Positions 27,386-36,260 of a DNA stretch of 64,000 bases are shown here, in pieces. Position numbers and translations under genes: made by a program. How positions within the stretch are numbered: position 1 is the first letter of the stretch; the number at the start of each line of letters is the position of its first letter. The notes beneath the pieces were generated by a model. That model made no database searches. It saw only the letters and a list, made by a program, of their open reading frames with translations, and was not told the origin of the DNA. This DNA comes from Luteimonas abyssi (GTDB lineage Bacteria > Pseudomonadota > Gammaproteobacteria > Xanthomonadales > Xanthomonadaceae): contig NZ_KQ759763.1 of the NCBI RefSeq assembly GCF_001482195.1, forward strand, positions 2,359,268-2,423,267, written 5' to 3'.

Positions 27386-29410
27386 TCATTCGACGACCGG
27401 CGACACATCGCCCTCCACCGCCGCCCCGATCCGCTCGACCAGGGTCGGCCAGTCGACACTGCGATTGTGGCCGACGACGTCCAGCCGCGGCAGACCCGAA
27501 CCTTCGACGATAGTAAAGGCGTTACCCGCTGAACGCAGTCCCCCCATCTCGCACACCGCATTGCGCAGGCGACAGCTGATGCCGATGCGGCGATAGCCGA
27601 AATCGTCGAAGAAACCGATCAGTTGCGCCTGCAACGTGCCCGCGAACGACGCGTCGCCGACGCTCGAGATGTCCTGCACCGCGCGCTGACTGATCCGCTG
27701 GCGGGTGCCGCGTCGGCGCTCGGTATGCAGCTCGGCGTCGAAAGCCGCCAGTTGCCAGTCGACCAGGCGCAGATCGCGGAAGCCGCCGTACAGGCGCCCG
27801 CTGATCTGCCCCAGGTCGAAGACCTCGGTGAGCGTGGTCAGGTCGAGGCCTTCCAGCGCGATGTCGGCCGACAGCGACGGCGCCACGCCGAACGGGCGCT
27901 CCAGGGCCAGGGAGGCCACGCGGATCTCGCCATCGAAGGCGTGCATCTGCAGGCCGCCGTCGAAATCGAGCCGCTGATCGGCGTAGCGCATCCGCGGAAT
28001 CTCCCCGCTCAGGCTGCCACCGAACGCGGGCCAGTCGAACGCGCTGGCGAGTTCGCCCAGCCGCAGCCCATCCACCGCCAGCGCGGATTCGATCCGCATG
28101 CCCTGCCCGGCCTGCGGCAAATGCAACGAGAAACCGCTGAAACGCAGCTGGCCGCCGAGCAGATCGACCGCCACGTCCTCGCGCAGGTCGAGCCGGCCCG
28201 TGGTACTGCGGAACGGCAACCGCGCCGGGCCGAACCCGATCGTCTGCAGGCCGCCGCCACGCCAGCGCAGCTCGCTGTCCACCGAGGCGCCCTCGGAAAT
28301 CCTCAGGTCGCCGTCGAGTCCCTCGAACCGGAAGCGCTTCCGGCCGTCGGTGATCTCGACATCGCGCAACCCGAGATCCATGCCGCTGGGCGCGCCGCCC
28401 GCCATGCGCAGGTGCGCATCGAGCGTGCCGGTCAGGGTCATGCCCGACAGCCCCGCCACGCCCAGCCAGCCCGACAGGTAACGCGCCGGCAACGACGCCG
28501 TGTCCTCACTGTGCAGACGCAGGTCGAGCGCGCGCACCGCGGCGCCGGCATCGAGCGCGAGCGCGCCGTCGGCACGCAATGTGTCGCCGTCGTTCCAATG
28601 CAGACGGTCGAAACGCCAGCCGACAGCCGGGGCGTCGCGCACGGCGTCGAGCGAGACGGCGATCGGCGTCTCGGGCAGATCCAGATACGCGGTGTCGAAC
28701 AGGAGACGTGCGCCGTGCAGCGTCGCCTGCAGCCCCACCTGCTGCGCTTCGCCGGGCAGGCGGTAATCGAGGTCGACATCGAGACCGATTCCCTCGCCGG
28801 CGAGGCTGCCGTCGCTGGAGTCGAACGCGAGTCCGCGTCCGCGCAAGTCGGCGCGGACGCGCAGCGCATCCGGGTCCCGGGTGTCGATCCGCACCTCGCC
28901 GTCCAACCCACCCTGCTGCATCTGCAGCGCCGGCATGGCCTGCCGGACCAGCGCATCCGCCCAGAGCAGCGGGACGCGTTCGAGCAGAACCCGGGTCAGC
29001 TCCGGATCGGCGGCATCGCGCAGCAGCGCCAGCCGTGCATCTCCGCCCTGCAGATCGACTCGGGTCAGGGCTTCGGTGAGATCCAGGGTCAACGCCATCG
29101 GCGCCTGCCGCCCGGAGCGGACCTCGCCATCGCATCGCCACGCCCCGATCTCGGGACGCCGCAAGGGGCATGTCCAGAGCAGATCCCGGAACCGATAGCC
29201 GAGCGCCGGCGCCTCCGCCTGTGCGCTGTGCAGTCTCAGCGCACCCGTCTCGGCCCCCTGCGGCCACTCCAGCCGCACCTGGACATCGTGCAGGACTGCG
29301 ACGGCGGTCTCGATCCGTTCGATCCGCATGTCACCGACCCGGGCCGCCGCACCCGGGAAGGGGGTCGACGCCAGCGCCGTGAGGAGTACGATGGCCGGGA
29401 ACCGGATCAT
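27386..29410 (-). CDS. ydbH: YdbH-like AsmA-family envelope protein
   Basis: The 674-residue protein has an N-terminal hydrophobic segment, then a very long run of beta-strand repeats with G-L-R-x-D and similar patterns, ending in the diagnostic YdbH C-terminus: IGISCRLRNAVCEMGG, then I-V-E-G-S-G-L-P-R-L-D-V-V-G-H-N-R-S-V-D-W. In E. coli, YdbH with lipoprotein YnbE forms a bridge from inner to outer membrane and helps phospholipids reach the outer membrane, overlapping with TamB and YhdP. At 674 residues it is shorter than E. coli YdbH. ATG at 29410 is 15 bases from the divergent response-regulator start. Confidence 0.82.
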   Translation of the reverse strand: MIRFPAIVLLTALASTPFPGAAARVGDMRIERIETAVAVLHDVQVRLEWPQGAETGALRLHSAQAEAPALGYRFRDLLWTCPLRRPEIGAWRCDGEVRSGRQAPMALTLDLTEALTRVDLQGGDARLALLRDAADPELTRVLLERVPLLWADALVRQAMPALQMQQGGLDGEVRIDTRDPDALRVRADLRGRGLAFDSSDGSLAGEGIGLDVDLDYRLPGEAQQVGLQATLHGARLLFDTAYLDLPETPIAVSLDAVRDAPAVGWRFDRLHWNDGDTLRADGALALDAGAAVRALDLRLHSEDTASLPARYLSGWLGVAGLSGMTLTGTLDAHLRMAGGAPSGMDLGLRDVEITDGRKRFRFEGLDGDLRISEGASVDSELRWRGGGLQTIGFGPARLPFRSTTGRLDLREDVAVDLLGGQLRFSGFSLHLPQAGQGMRIESALAVDGLRLGELASAFDWPAFGGSLSGEIPRMRYADQRLDFDGGLQMHAFDGEIRVASLALERPFGVAPSLSADIALEGLDLTTLTEVFDLGQISGRLYGGFRDLRLVDWQLAAFDAELHTERRRGTRQRISQRAVQDISSVGDASFAGTLQAQLIGFFDDFGYRRIGISCRLRNAVCEMGGLRSAGNAFTIVEGSGLPRLDVVGHNRSVDWPTLVERIGAAVEGDVSPVVE

Positions 29411-29425
29411 CCAGGAAGGATACCC

Positions 29426-30190
29426 ATGGACCGTAACGGAACCGTCGTCCCCCGGTTGCTGCTGGTCGAGGACGAACCCACCAGCCGCCTGTTCCTCCAG
29501 GCCGCGGCCGCGGCGCTGCCGGCCGAGGTCGATATCGCCGAGCGCCTGTCCGATGCCTATGCCCTCGCGACCCGACACGACTACGCCCTGTGGCTGGTCG
29601 ACGCCAATCTCCCCGACGGCGATGGCGGCACCCTGCTGCGCCAGTTGCGCGACCAGGGGCTGAGCACGCCCGCGATCGCGCACACCGCCGCCTGCGACGC
29701 GGCCGAGCGCAAGCGACTGCTCGGCCACGGCTTCGTCGACGTGGCGGTCAAGCCGCTGAGCGCTGCGGACTGGCAGGCCGCGATCCGTGCGGCGCTCGTG
29801 CGCGGCAACCCGACCGGAACGGCGGCGCCGGTCGCATCTGCGGATCGTGAGCGCGCCCCGGCCCCCTCCACCCCCGACACTCCGGTCTGGGACGACCTCG
29901 CCGCGACCCGCGCACTCGGAGGCAACCCCACCCACGTCGGCGCGTTGCGCGACCTGTTTCTGGCCGAGTTGCCGACCGCGCGCGAGCAGGTGATGGCGGC
30001 CGCCCGCGACGGCAATCTCGACGCCTTGCGCGCAGCCCTGCACAAACTGCGCGCGAGCGCCGGCTTCGTCGGCGCGGCGCGGCTCGATCTCGCCGTGCGG
30101 GCCCTGCAGGGCGAGCCCGACGACTCCCTGGCCCTGCGCCACTTCGTCGAAGCCACGGACCAGACCTTCGCGGCCGCACCGTCGCGCTGA
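29426..30190 (+). CDS. Response regulator with C-terminal HPt domain
   Basis: The 254-residue protein has a receiver domain (about 10-125) with acidic pair E15-D16, phosphoacceptor Asp59 in LVDANLPDGDGG, a T/H87 switch and Lys109 in VKPLS. A linker (125-155) leads to a histidine phosphotransfer domain (about 157-250) with His206 in ALHKLRASAGFVGA. There is no output domain, so it probably relays phosphate between a hybrid kinase and another regulator. No kinase gene is adjacent. AGGAAGG precedes the ATG. The reading frame is open for about 600 codons upstream, but that is shadow of ydbH. Confidence 0.85.
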   Translation: MDRNGTVVPRLLLVEDEPTSRLFLQAAAAALPAEVDIAERLSDAYALATRHDYALWLVDANLPDGDGGTLLRQLRDQGLSTPAIAHTAACDAAERKRLLGHGFVDVAVKPLSAADWQAAIRAALVRGNPTGTAAPVASADRERAPAPSTPDTPVWDDLAATRALGGNPTHVGALRDLFLAELPTAREQVMAAARDGNLDALRAALHKLRASAGFVGAARLDLAVRALQGEPDDSLALRHFVEATDQTFAAAPSR

Positions 30191-30330
30191 CCGCGACCGG
30201 CAGCCGATCACCCCGGCATCCTCACCCCGGCATCCGGGCGCTCCACGCGACACGCCGGCGCCATCGCGTCGCTCTCGTCGCGCCGAAGCCTGCGCCGCGA
30301 GGGGCCGTCTCCGGCGGACACCGCGACCGC

Positions 30331-31080
30331 CTAGCCATCCGTCTCCTCGCGCGGCGCCCCGGCCACGCCGATCCGCCCGAGCGCGCTCATCATTTCCCAC
30401 GACTTCAGACCACGCGGGCCCAGGTGATGGGCCAGCACCGTGCGCAGCACCCGGCGCAGACCCGGCATGTCCTCCGCGACCGGCATGCGGTCGGCCGCCA
30501 GCGCCAGCAGCGCCCGGCCGGTCGCCGCCTGCGCACGTTCGCCGCTCCGCTCGCTCAGCACCCGGCGCGGCCCGTGTTCCGGATCGAGGGTGTAGCGCAT
30601 CGCCGGATCGATCGCCGCCCCGTCGCCATCGGTATCGAAGCCCAGCCCGAATCCCAGCGCGTCCAGCAGGTCGCGTTCGAAGCGCCGCAACGTCCAGGCC
30701 AGACCGTCGCCCGCCAGACGGCCACGAACGGCGCCGTACAGGTCGAACAACTCGGGGTGCGGGTCCTGTCGCGGCACCAGCCGCAGCACCAGTTCGTTGA
30801 CGTAGAAACCGGCCAGCATCGCGTCGCCGGTCAGCAGCGGCGCCACGTCTACCGCCTCGGCCGTCGACAGCGTCGCCAATTCCCCCCGCTGCACCGCGCT
30901 GAAGCGGATGTGCTGCAACGGCAGCAGCGCCGCGCGCAGCACCTGGCGCCGCGGCCCCTGCGCGCCGCGCACGACCAGTCCCATCCGCCCGTGGGATTCG
31001 CTCAACACGTCCACCAGCAGGCTGGTCTCGCGCCAGCGGCGCGCGTGCAGGACGTAGGCGGGTTCGGCTTCGAGGCGCAT
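30331..31080 (-). CDS. recO: DNA repair protein RecO
   Basis: The 249-residue recombination mediator loads RecA onto gapped DNA with RecR. It has the N-terminal OB-fold start [21 protein letters not shown] and [13 protein letters not shown], then a helical domain. It is the last gene of the rpoE-to-recO run and follows era by 68 bases. recR lies far away at the window end. Confidence 0.92.
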   Translation of the reverse strand: MRLEAEPAYVLHARRWRETSLLVDVLSESHGRMGLVVRGAQGPRRQVLRAALLPLQHIRFSAVQRGELATLSTAEAVDVAPLLTGDAMLAGFYVNELVLRLVPRQDPHPELFDLYGAVRGRLAGDGLAWTLRRFERDLLDALGFGLGFDTDGDGAAIDPAMRYTLDPEHGPRRVLSERSGERAQAATGRALLALAADRMPVAEDMPGLRRVLRTVLAHHLGPRGLKSWEMMSALGRIGVAGAPREETDG

Positions 31081-31148
31081 GGGCGATCCGGAAAAGTCCT
31101 GCCGACCGCACCACTCCGGGCGCTGAGCAAGCCGGCCCGGCCTGGACG

Positions 31149-32072
31149 TTACGGCGAACGCGATTCGTCGTAGCCGAACGCGCGCAGCGCTGCTTCGTCG
31201 TCCGACCAGCCCTCACGCACCCGCACCCAGGTCTCCAGGAACACCTTGCGGTCGAACAGGCGCTCCATCTGCAGGCGGGCCTTGGCGCCGATCTCCTTCA
31301 GCCGTGCCCCGCCCTTGCCGATCACGATGGCCTTCTGGCCGTCGCGCTCGACCCAGATGACCGCCGCGATCCGCGACATGCCGCCATCGTCGACGAAGCC
31401 CTCGATCTCGACCGTGGTCGCGTACGGCAACTCCGCGCCGAGCTGACGCATCAACTGTTCGCGCAGCAATTCGGCGGCGAGAAAGCGTTCGCTGCGATCG
31501 GTGATGGTGTCCTCGTCGTAGAGCGCCGGCTGCGTCGGCAGCAGGGGCAGCACCGCCGCGACCAGACCGTCCAGCCCCTTGCGCTTGAGCGCGGAAACCG
31601 GATGCACGCTGGCGAACGTGCGTCCCTCGGCCACCTTGGCGAGGTACGGCAGCAGCGCCGCCTTGTCCTTGATGCGATCGACCTGATTGACCACCAGCAC
31701 CACCGGCACACCGCTGGCATGCAGCAGCTCGTAGGCCGCGCCATCCTCGTCGTCCCAGCGCCCGGCTTCCACCACCAGCAACGCGGCATCCACGCCTTCC
31801 ACCGCACCGCGCGCGGACCGGTTCATCCAGCGATGCATCGCGCTCGCGGTGGCCTTGCCCTGCTCCCGGTGCAACCCGGGCGTATCGACCAGCACGATCT
31901 GCCCTTCCGGCCAGCTCGCCACGCCCAGCAGGCGATGCCGGGTGGTCTGCGGGCGGTTGGACACGATGCTGACCTTGGCACCCACGAGTGCGTTGATCAG
32001 GGTCGATTTGCCCACGTTGGGGCGGCCGATCACGGCGACATGGCCGGCGCGGAAGGAGGCGTTTTCAGTCAT
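31149..32072 (-). CDS. era: GTPase Era
   Basis: The 307-residue GTPase assists 30S ribosome assembly. It has G1 GRPNVGKS, G3 D-T-P-G-L, G4 N-Q-V-D, and a C-terminal KH domain with the [12 protein letters not shown] loop. ATG at 32072 (MTENASF) was chosen over an open frame that extends 38 codons into poor sequence. Position after rnc matches the widespread rnc-era-recO order. Confidence 0.95.
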   Translation of the reverse strand: MTENASFRAGHVAVIGRPNVGKSTLINALVGAKVSIVSNRPQTTRHRLLGVASWPEGQIVLVDTPGLHREQGKATASAMHRWMNRSARGAVEGVDAALLVVEAGRWDDEDGAAYELLHASGVPVVLVVNQVDRIKDKAALLPYLAKVAEGRTFASVHPVSALKRKGLDGLVAAVLPLLPTQPALYDEDTITDRSERFLAAELLREQLMRQLGAELPYATTVEIEGFVDDGGMSRIAAVIWVERDGQKAIVIGKGGARLKEIGAKARLQMERLFDRKVFLETWVRVREGWSDDEAALRAFGYDESRSP

Positions 32073-32228
32073 GCCGGCATTGTAAGCCGCACCGCCACGT
32101 CGCCGGGCGCCGTTTTCCCGCCGTGGCTGAACGCGAAGGTTGCGGATCGACCGCGGGAACAGGGTCACGAACGGGTAGACCGCCATCCGGCTCGGCCCGC
32201 CCCCACGCGCAGCGAACCGCCTGCGGCC

Positions 32229-32897
32229 TCAGCGGGCTGCAGGTTCCAGTTGCTCGAGCACCGCTGCCGCCGCGGCCTGCTCGGCGGCACGGCGGGAGCC
32301 GCCCTCGCCTTCGCAGACCAGTGCCGGCTCGGCGATCCGGCATTCGACCCGGAACACTCGGGCGTGTTCGTCGCCGGTCTCGGCCAGCAGGCTGTACTGC
32401 GGCAGGGCGCGCTGCCGGCCCTGCAGCCATTCCTGCAGGCGGGTCTTGGCATCCTTGCCGACCTTGTCGACGCGGAAGCCCTCGAACTCGGGTTCGAGCC
32501 AGGCCAACACCGCAGCCCGGCAGGCATCGAAGCCGGCATCGAGGTAGATCGCGGCGATCACCGCTTCCACCGCATCCGACAGGATCGAATCGCGACGGTG
32601 CCCGCCGGATTTCATTTCTCCCGGGCCGAGCATCAGCTTCGGCCCCACATCCAGCCGGCGTGCGATCCGCGCCAGCGTCGATTCGCGCACGAGTTCGGCG
32701 CGCGCACGGGTCAGCGCGCCTTCGTCGGCCCGCGGAAAGCGTTGATAGAGCGCTTCGGCGGCGATCAGGTCGAGCAGCGCATCGCCCAGGAACTCCAGCC
32801 GCTCGTTGTGCGGCGCCCCGGCACTGCGGTGGGTCAAGGCCTGCGCCAGCAGGCCCGGGTCGGCGAAGCGATGCCCGAACGGTCCGGCGGACGCCAT
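32229..32897 (-). CDS. rnc: Ribonuclease III
   Basis: The 222-residue enzyme cleaves double-stranded RNA in rRNA maturation and mRNA turnover. The catalytic signature [14 protein letters not shown] is intact, the second metal site is in [16 protein letters not shown], and the C-terminal double-stranded RNA-binding domain (about 150-222) ends E-A-V-L-E-Q-L-E-like. ATG at 32897 was preferred to a TTG eight codons upstream. It follows the DUF4845 gene by 34 bases. Confidence 0.94.
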   Translation of the reverse strand: MASAGPFGHRFADPGLLAQALTHRSAGAPHNERLEFLGDALLDLIAAEALYQRFPRADEGALTRARAELVRESTLARIARRLDVGPKLMLGPGEMKSGGHRRDSILSDAVEAVIAAIYLDAGFDACRAAVLAWLEPEFEGFRVDKVGKDAKTRLQEWLQGRQRALPQYSLLAETGDEHARVFRVECRIAEPALVCEGEGGSRRAAEQAAAAAVLEQLEPAAR

Positions 32898-32931
32898 CAG
32901 CGCGGCCGCCCGCAGGCGCAACCACCGCCCA

Positions 32932-33312
32932 TCAGTTCGCGGCCCTGCCCCGGGTCAGACGCTGCGTGGTGTCGAACCGGCCGACCACGTCGATGTTCCC
33001 GACCAGCGGCCGCCGCACCTCGTAGCTCACGTCCATCTCGTAGCCGTCGTCGACACGGCGGAGCTTCACATGCTCCTTCTTCACGTTCTCCGAGTAGCTG
33101 ATGTACAGCCGGCGGAAGAACAGATCCTGGATGCGCGCCGGTGTCTGGTCGGCGATGCCCGGTTCCTGCGACAACCCCTTCAGCGCCGAGCGCACGCTGT
33201 AGTACTCGGAGTACATCGGAAACAGCCGCATCGCGCAGTAGGCGAAGAACCCCACCACCGCCAGCACGATGACGAACCCCAGCAGGGTCATCCCCTCTTG
33301 CTTGTGCCTCAT
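32932..33312 (-). CDS. DUF4845 membrane protein with pilin-like N-terminus
   Basis: The 126-residue protein has one N-terminal membrane helix in which [10 protein letters not shown] precedes a hydrophobic stretch. The G-M-T-L pattern resembles a type IV prepilin cleavage site, but the glutamate at position 5 is missing. The rest is a small periplasmic domain. DUF4845 genes commonly lie between lepB and rnc; function unknown. ATG at 33312 was chosen; the frame opens eight codons further. Confidence 0.82.
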   Translation of the reverse strand: MRHKQEGMTLLGFVIVLAVVGFFAYCAMRLFPMYSEYYSVRSALKGLSQEPGIADQTPARIQDLFFRRLYISYSENVKKEHVKLRRVDDGYEMDVSYEVRRPLVGNIDVVGRFDTTQRLTRGRAAN

Positions 33313-33423
33313 TGCCCTTCTCCCCGAAAGGTGCATGGTCCGGCCGCGATCTTAGAGCCTGCCGCGGCCGCGCAGGTAGTCCGGGACCGCGCGCCGCTCC
33401 ACAGCGCGGCCTGCGTCACATCG

Positions 33424-34215
33424 TCAGCGGATGCTGCGGCCGATCCGGTCGAAGCCGACACCGCCGGCGGCGCCGTCCCAGTTCATCCAGATCAGGAAGG
33501 CCTTGCCGCGCAGCTGCGTCTCCGGCAGTTCGCCCCAGAACCGCGAATCGTCGCTGCGGTCGCGGTTGTCGCCCATGACGAAGTAGTGACCCGGACGCAC
33601 CACCCACTCGCCCTCGCCCGGATCGCGGAACGGAAGACCGGTGATCTCCAGCACTTCGTGACCTCGGCCGGGCATCTCCTCGCGCAGCAGGCTCGCACCG
33701 GTCATCTCCGCACCGCGACCGCGGCCCTCGTAGGGGCCGATGTCCTGGTAGCCGAGCGGCTCGCCGTTCACGAAGACCTGGTTGTCGCGGTAGGCGATGG
33801 TGTCGCCCGGCAGGCCGATCACACGCTTGATCCAGTCCTGGTCGGGATGGTGCGGGGGCCGGAACACGACCACGTCGCCGCGCTCGGGCTCGCCGATGGC
33901 GATGACCTTGTGGTTGTTGATCGGTAGACGCAACCCGCAGGAGAACTTGTTGACCAGGATGAAGTCGCCGATCAGCAGGGTCGGCATCATCGAGCTGGAC
34001 GGAATGCGGAAAGGCTCGGCGATGAAGCTGCGCAGGATCAGCACTGCGGCCAGCACCGGGAAGAACGTCCGCGCGTAATCGACGGCGACCGGTTCCTTCT
34101 CCTCCAGCAGCCCACCGCGCTCGGCGCGCTGCCGGGCCAGGAACAGCCGGTCGAGCAGCCAGATGAACCCGCTGAGCAGGGTCAGCGCCACCAGAATGAT
34201 TTCAAACCACTTCAT
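33424..34215 (-). CDS. lepB: Signal peptidase I LepB
   Basis: The 263-residue membrane protease removes signal peptides from secreted proteins. It has one N-terminal helix, a second hydrophobic stretch, the catalytic serine region R-I-P-S-S-S-M-M-P-T-L, the lysine region W-I-K-R-V-I-G-L-P-G-D and the box G-D-N-R-D-R-S-D-D-S-R. It lies downstream of lepA, the usual pairing. Confidence 0.95.
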   Translation of the reverse strand: MKWFEIILVALTLLSGFIWLLDRLFLARQRAERGGLLEEKEPVAVDYARTFFPVLAAVLILRSFIAEPFRIPSSSMMPTLLIGDFILVNKFSCGLRLPINNHKVIAIGEPERGDVVVFRPPHHPDQDWIKRVIGLPGDTIAYRDNQVFVNGEPLGYQDIGPYEGRGRGAEMTGASLLREEMPGRGHEVLEITGLPFRDPGEGEWVVRPGHYFVMGDNRDRSDDSRFWGELPETQLRGKAFLIWMNWDGAAGGVGFDRIGRSIR

Positions 34216-34322
34216 CGAAGCTCCTCACGCCGCGATGGGCCGCCCGTGCCGGCGAGCGGACACACGCGCGATCGTCGTCGCCGCATGTCGCCTGCCGCAC
34301 CGGTCGTGCGCCCCGGCTCCAG

Positions 34323-36128
34323 TTAGTCCCGGCTCGTACTCAACACGGCGAGGAAGGCCTCCTGCGGAATCTCCACACGTCCGACCTGCTTCATCCGCTT
34401 CTTGCCTTCCTTCTGCTTCTCCAGCAGCTTCTTCTTGCGCGAAATGTCGCCACCATAGCACTTGGCCAACACGTTCTTGCGCAGCGCCTTGACCGTGGTG
34501 CGGGCGATGATCTGCGAGCCGATCGCGGCCTGGATGGCCACGTCGAACTGCTGCCGGGGGATCAACTCCTTCATCTTCTCGGTCAGCTCGCGGCCGCGCC
34601 GGTCGGCGTGGCTGCGGTGCACGATCAGCGACAGCGCATCGACCTTGTCGCCGTTGATCAGCACGTCAACGCGCACGAACGGGCCGGCGTCGAAGCGGAG
34701 GAAGTGGTAGTCCAGCGAGGCGTAGCCGCGGCTGACCGACTTCAGCTTGTCGAAGAAGTCCAGCACCACTTCGGCCATCGGCAACTCGTAGCTCACCTGC
34801 ACCTGGCCACCGAGATACTGGATGCCGATCTGCGAGCCGCGCTTCTCCTCGCACAAGGTGATCACCGCGCCGACGTAGTCGGGCGGAGTCAGGATGTTGG
34901 CGCGGATGATCGGCTCGCGGATCTCGTCGATCTGGTTGACCGGCGGCAGTTGGGCCGGGTTGTCCAGCGGCACGGTGGCGCCGTCGGTGCGCAGGATCTC
35001 GTAGATCACCGTCGGCGCGGTGGAGATCAGGTTGAGGTTGTACTCGCGCTCCAGCCGCTCCTGCACGATTTCCATGTGCAGCATGCCCAGGAAGCCGCAG
35101 CGGAAACCGAAACCCATCGCTTCCGAGCTCTCGGGCTCGAAGCGCAGCGCGGCGTCGTTGAGCCGCAGCTTGTCGAGCGCCTCGCGCAGGTCCGGATAGT
35201 CCTCGGCGTCCACCGGGAACAGACCCGCGAACACGCGCGGCTGCATCTCCTGGAAGCCCGGCAGCGGCTTGGCGGCGGGATCGCCGGCCAGGGTCAACGT
35301 GTCGCCGACCGGCGCGCCGTGGACGTCCTTGATGCTGGCGGTGATCCAGCCCACCTCGCCGGCCTTGAGCGCCGGCAGCTCCTTGCGCTTGGGGGTGAAC
35401 ACGCCGACCTTGTCCACATCGTGGGCGCGCCCGGTCGACATCACCAGGATCTTGCTCCTGGGCTTGATTTCGCCCTGCATGACGCGCACCAGCGACACCA
35501 CGCCGAGGTAGTTGTCGAACCAGGAGTCGATGATCAGCGCCTGCAGCTTGTCGGTGTCGCGTGGCACCGGCGCCGGGATGCGATGGACGATGGCTTCCAG
35601 CACATCCTGCACATTGAGTCCGGTCTTGGCGCTGACCGGGATCGCATCCGCGGCATCGATGCCGATCACCGCCTCGATCTCGCCCTTGGCGCGATCGATG
35701 TCGGCGGTGGGCAGATCGATCTTGTTGAGCACAGGCACCACTTCCAGGCCCTGCTCCACCGCGGTGTAGCAGTTGGCGACCGACTGCGCCTCGACACCCT
35801 GTGCGGCGTCGACCACCAGCAGCGCGCCCTCGCAGGCGGCCAGCGAACGGCTGACCTCGTAGGAGAAGTCGACGTGGCCGGGGGTGTCGATGAAGTTCAG
35901 GTGGTAGACCTGCCCGTCCTTCGCGGTGTACGGCAGCGACACCGACTGCGCCTTGATGGTGATCCCGCGCTCGCGCTCGATCGGATTGTTGTCGAGCACC
36001 TGCGCTTCCATCTCGCGCTCGGACAGGCCGCCGCACAGCTGGATGATGCGATCGGCGAGCGTCGACTTGCCGTGGTCGACGTGGGCGATGATGGAGAAGT
36101 TGCGGATGTTCCGCATTGGATCGGTCAT
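34323..36128 (-). CDS. lepA: Elongation factor 4 (LepA)
   Basis: The 601-residue translational GTPase rescues or back-translocates stalled ribosomes. G1 A-H-V-D-H-G-K-S-T, switch I with R-G-I-T-I, G3 D-T-P-G-H-V-D-F and G4 N-K-I-D are intact. The C-terminal LepA-specific domain ends near [22 protein letters not shown] at 36128 ([20 protein letters not shown]) gives the normal start. A stem-loop lies between it and the degP stop. Confidence 0.96.
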   Translation of the reverse strand: MTDPMRNIRNFSIIAHVDHGKSTLADRIIQLCGGLSEREMEAQVLDNNPIERERGITIKAQSVSLPYTAKDGQVYHLNFIDTPGHVDFSYEVSRSLAACEGALLVVDAAQGVEAQSVANCYTAVEQGLEVVPVLNKIDLPTADIDRAKGEIEAVIGIDAADAIPVSAKTGLNVQDVLEAIVHRIPAPVPRDTDKLQALIIDSWFDNYLGVVSLVRVMQGEIKPRSKILVMSTGRAHDVDKVGVFTPKRKELPALKAGEVGWITASIKDVHGAPVGDTLTLAGDPAAKPLPGFQEMQPRVFAGLFPVDAEDYPDLREALDKLRLNDAALRFEPESSEAMGFGFRCGFLGMLHMEIVQERLEREYNLNLISTAPTVIYEILRTDGATVPLDNPAQLPPVNQIDEIREPIIRANILTPPDYVGAVITLCEEKRGSQIGIQYLGGQVQVSYELPMAEVVLDFFDKLKSVSRGYASLDYHFLRFDAGPFVRVDVLINGDKVDALSLIVHRSHADRRGRELTEKMKELIPRQQFDVAIQAAIGSQIIARTTVKALRKNVLAKCYGGDISRKKKLLEKQKEGKKRMKQVGRVEIPQEAFLAVLSTSRD

Positions 36129-36182
36129 GAGGAGCTGCGCGGGCACGGGTGAGGGCAATCGAACGCGACATTGTCGCACAAG

Positions 36183-36217
36183 GCGACGCCCGCCCCGGCG
36201 TCCGGAGCGGGCGTCGC
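36183..36217 (-). terminator. Hairpin between degP and lepA
   Basis: Eleven-base complementary arms (36183-36193 and 36207-36217, GCGACGCCCGC/GCGGGCGTCGC) enclose a 13-base loop. No T-run follows on the minus strand, so it is better read as a processing hairpin or attenuator than a full terminator. Confidence 0.4.
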
Positions 36218-36260
36218 GCGGCCGCGGAAGCCGGCGCGACGCCGGCCCCACGGAATGCGA

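Noticed and set aside
27623-29425. A very long open frame on the plus strand upstream of the response regulator, antisense to ydbH
   Set aside because: Translation is rich in Arg, Ala, Gln and His with no domain. It is the usual mirror of a high-GC gene. The true start is the ATG at 29426 with a good ribosome site.
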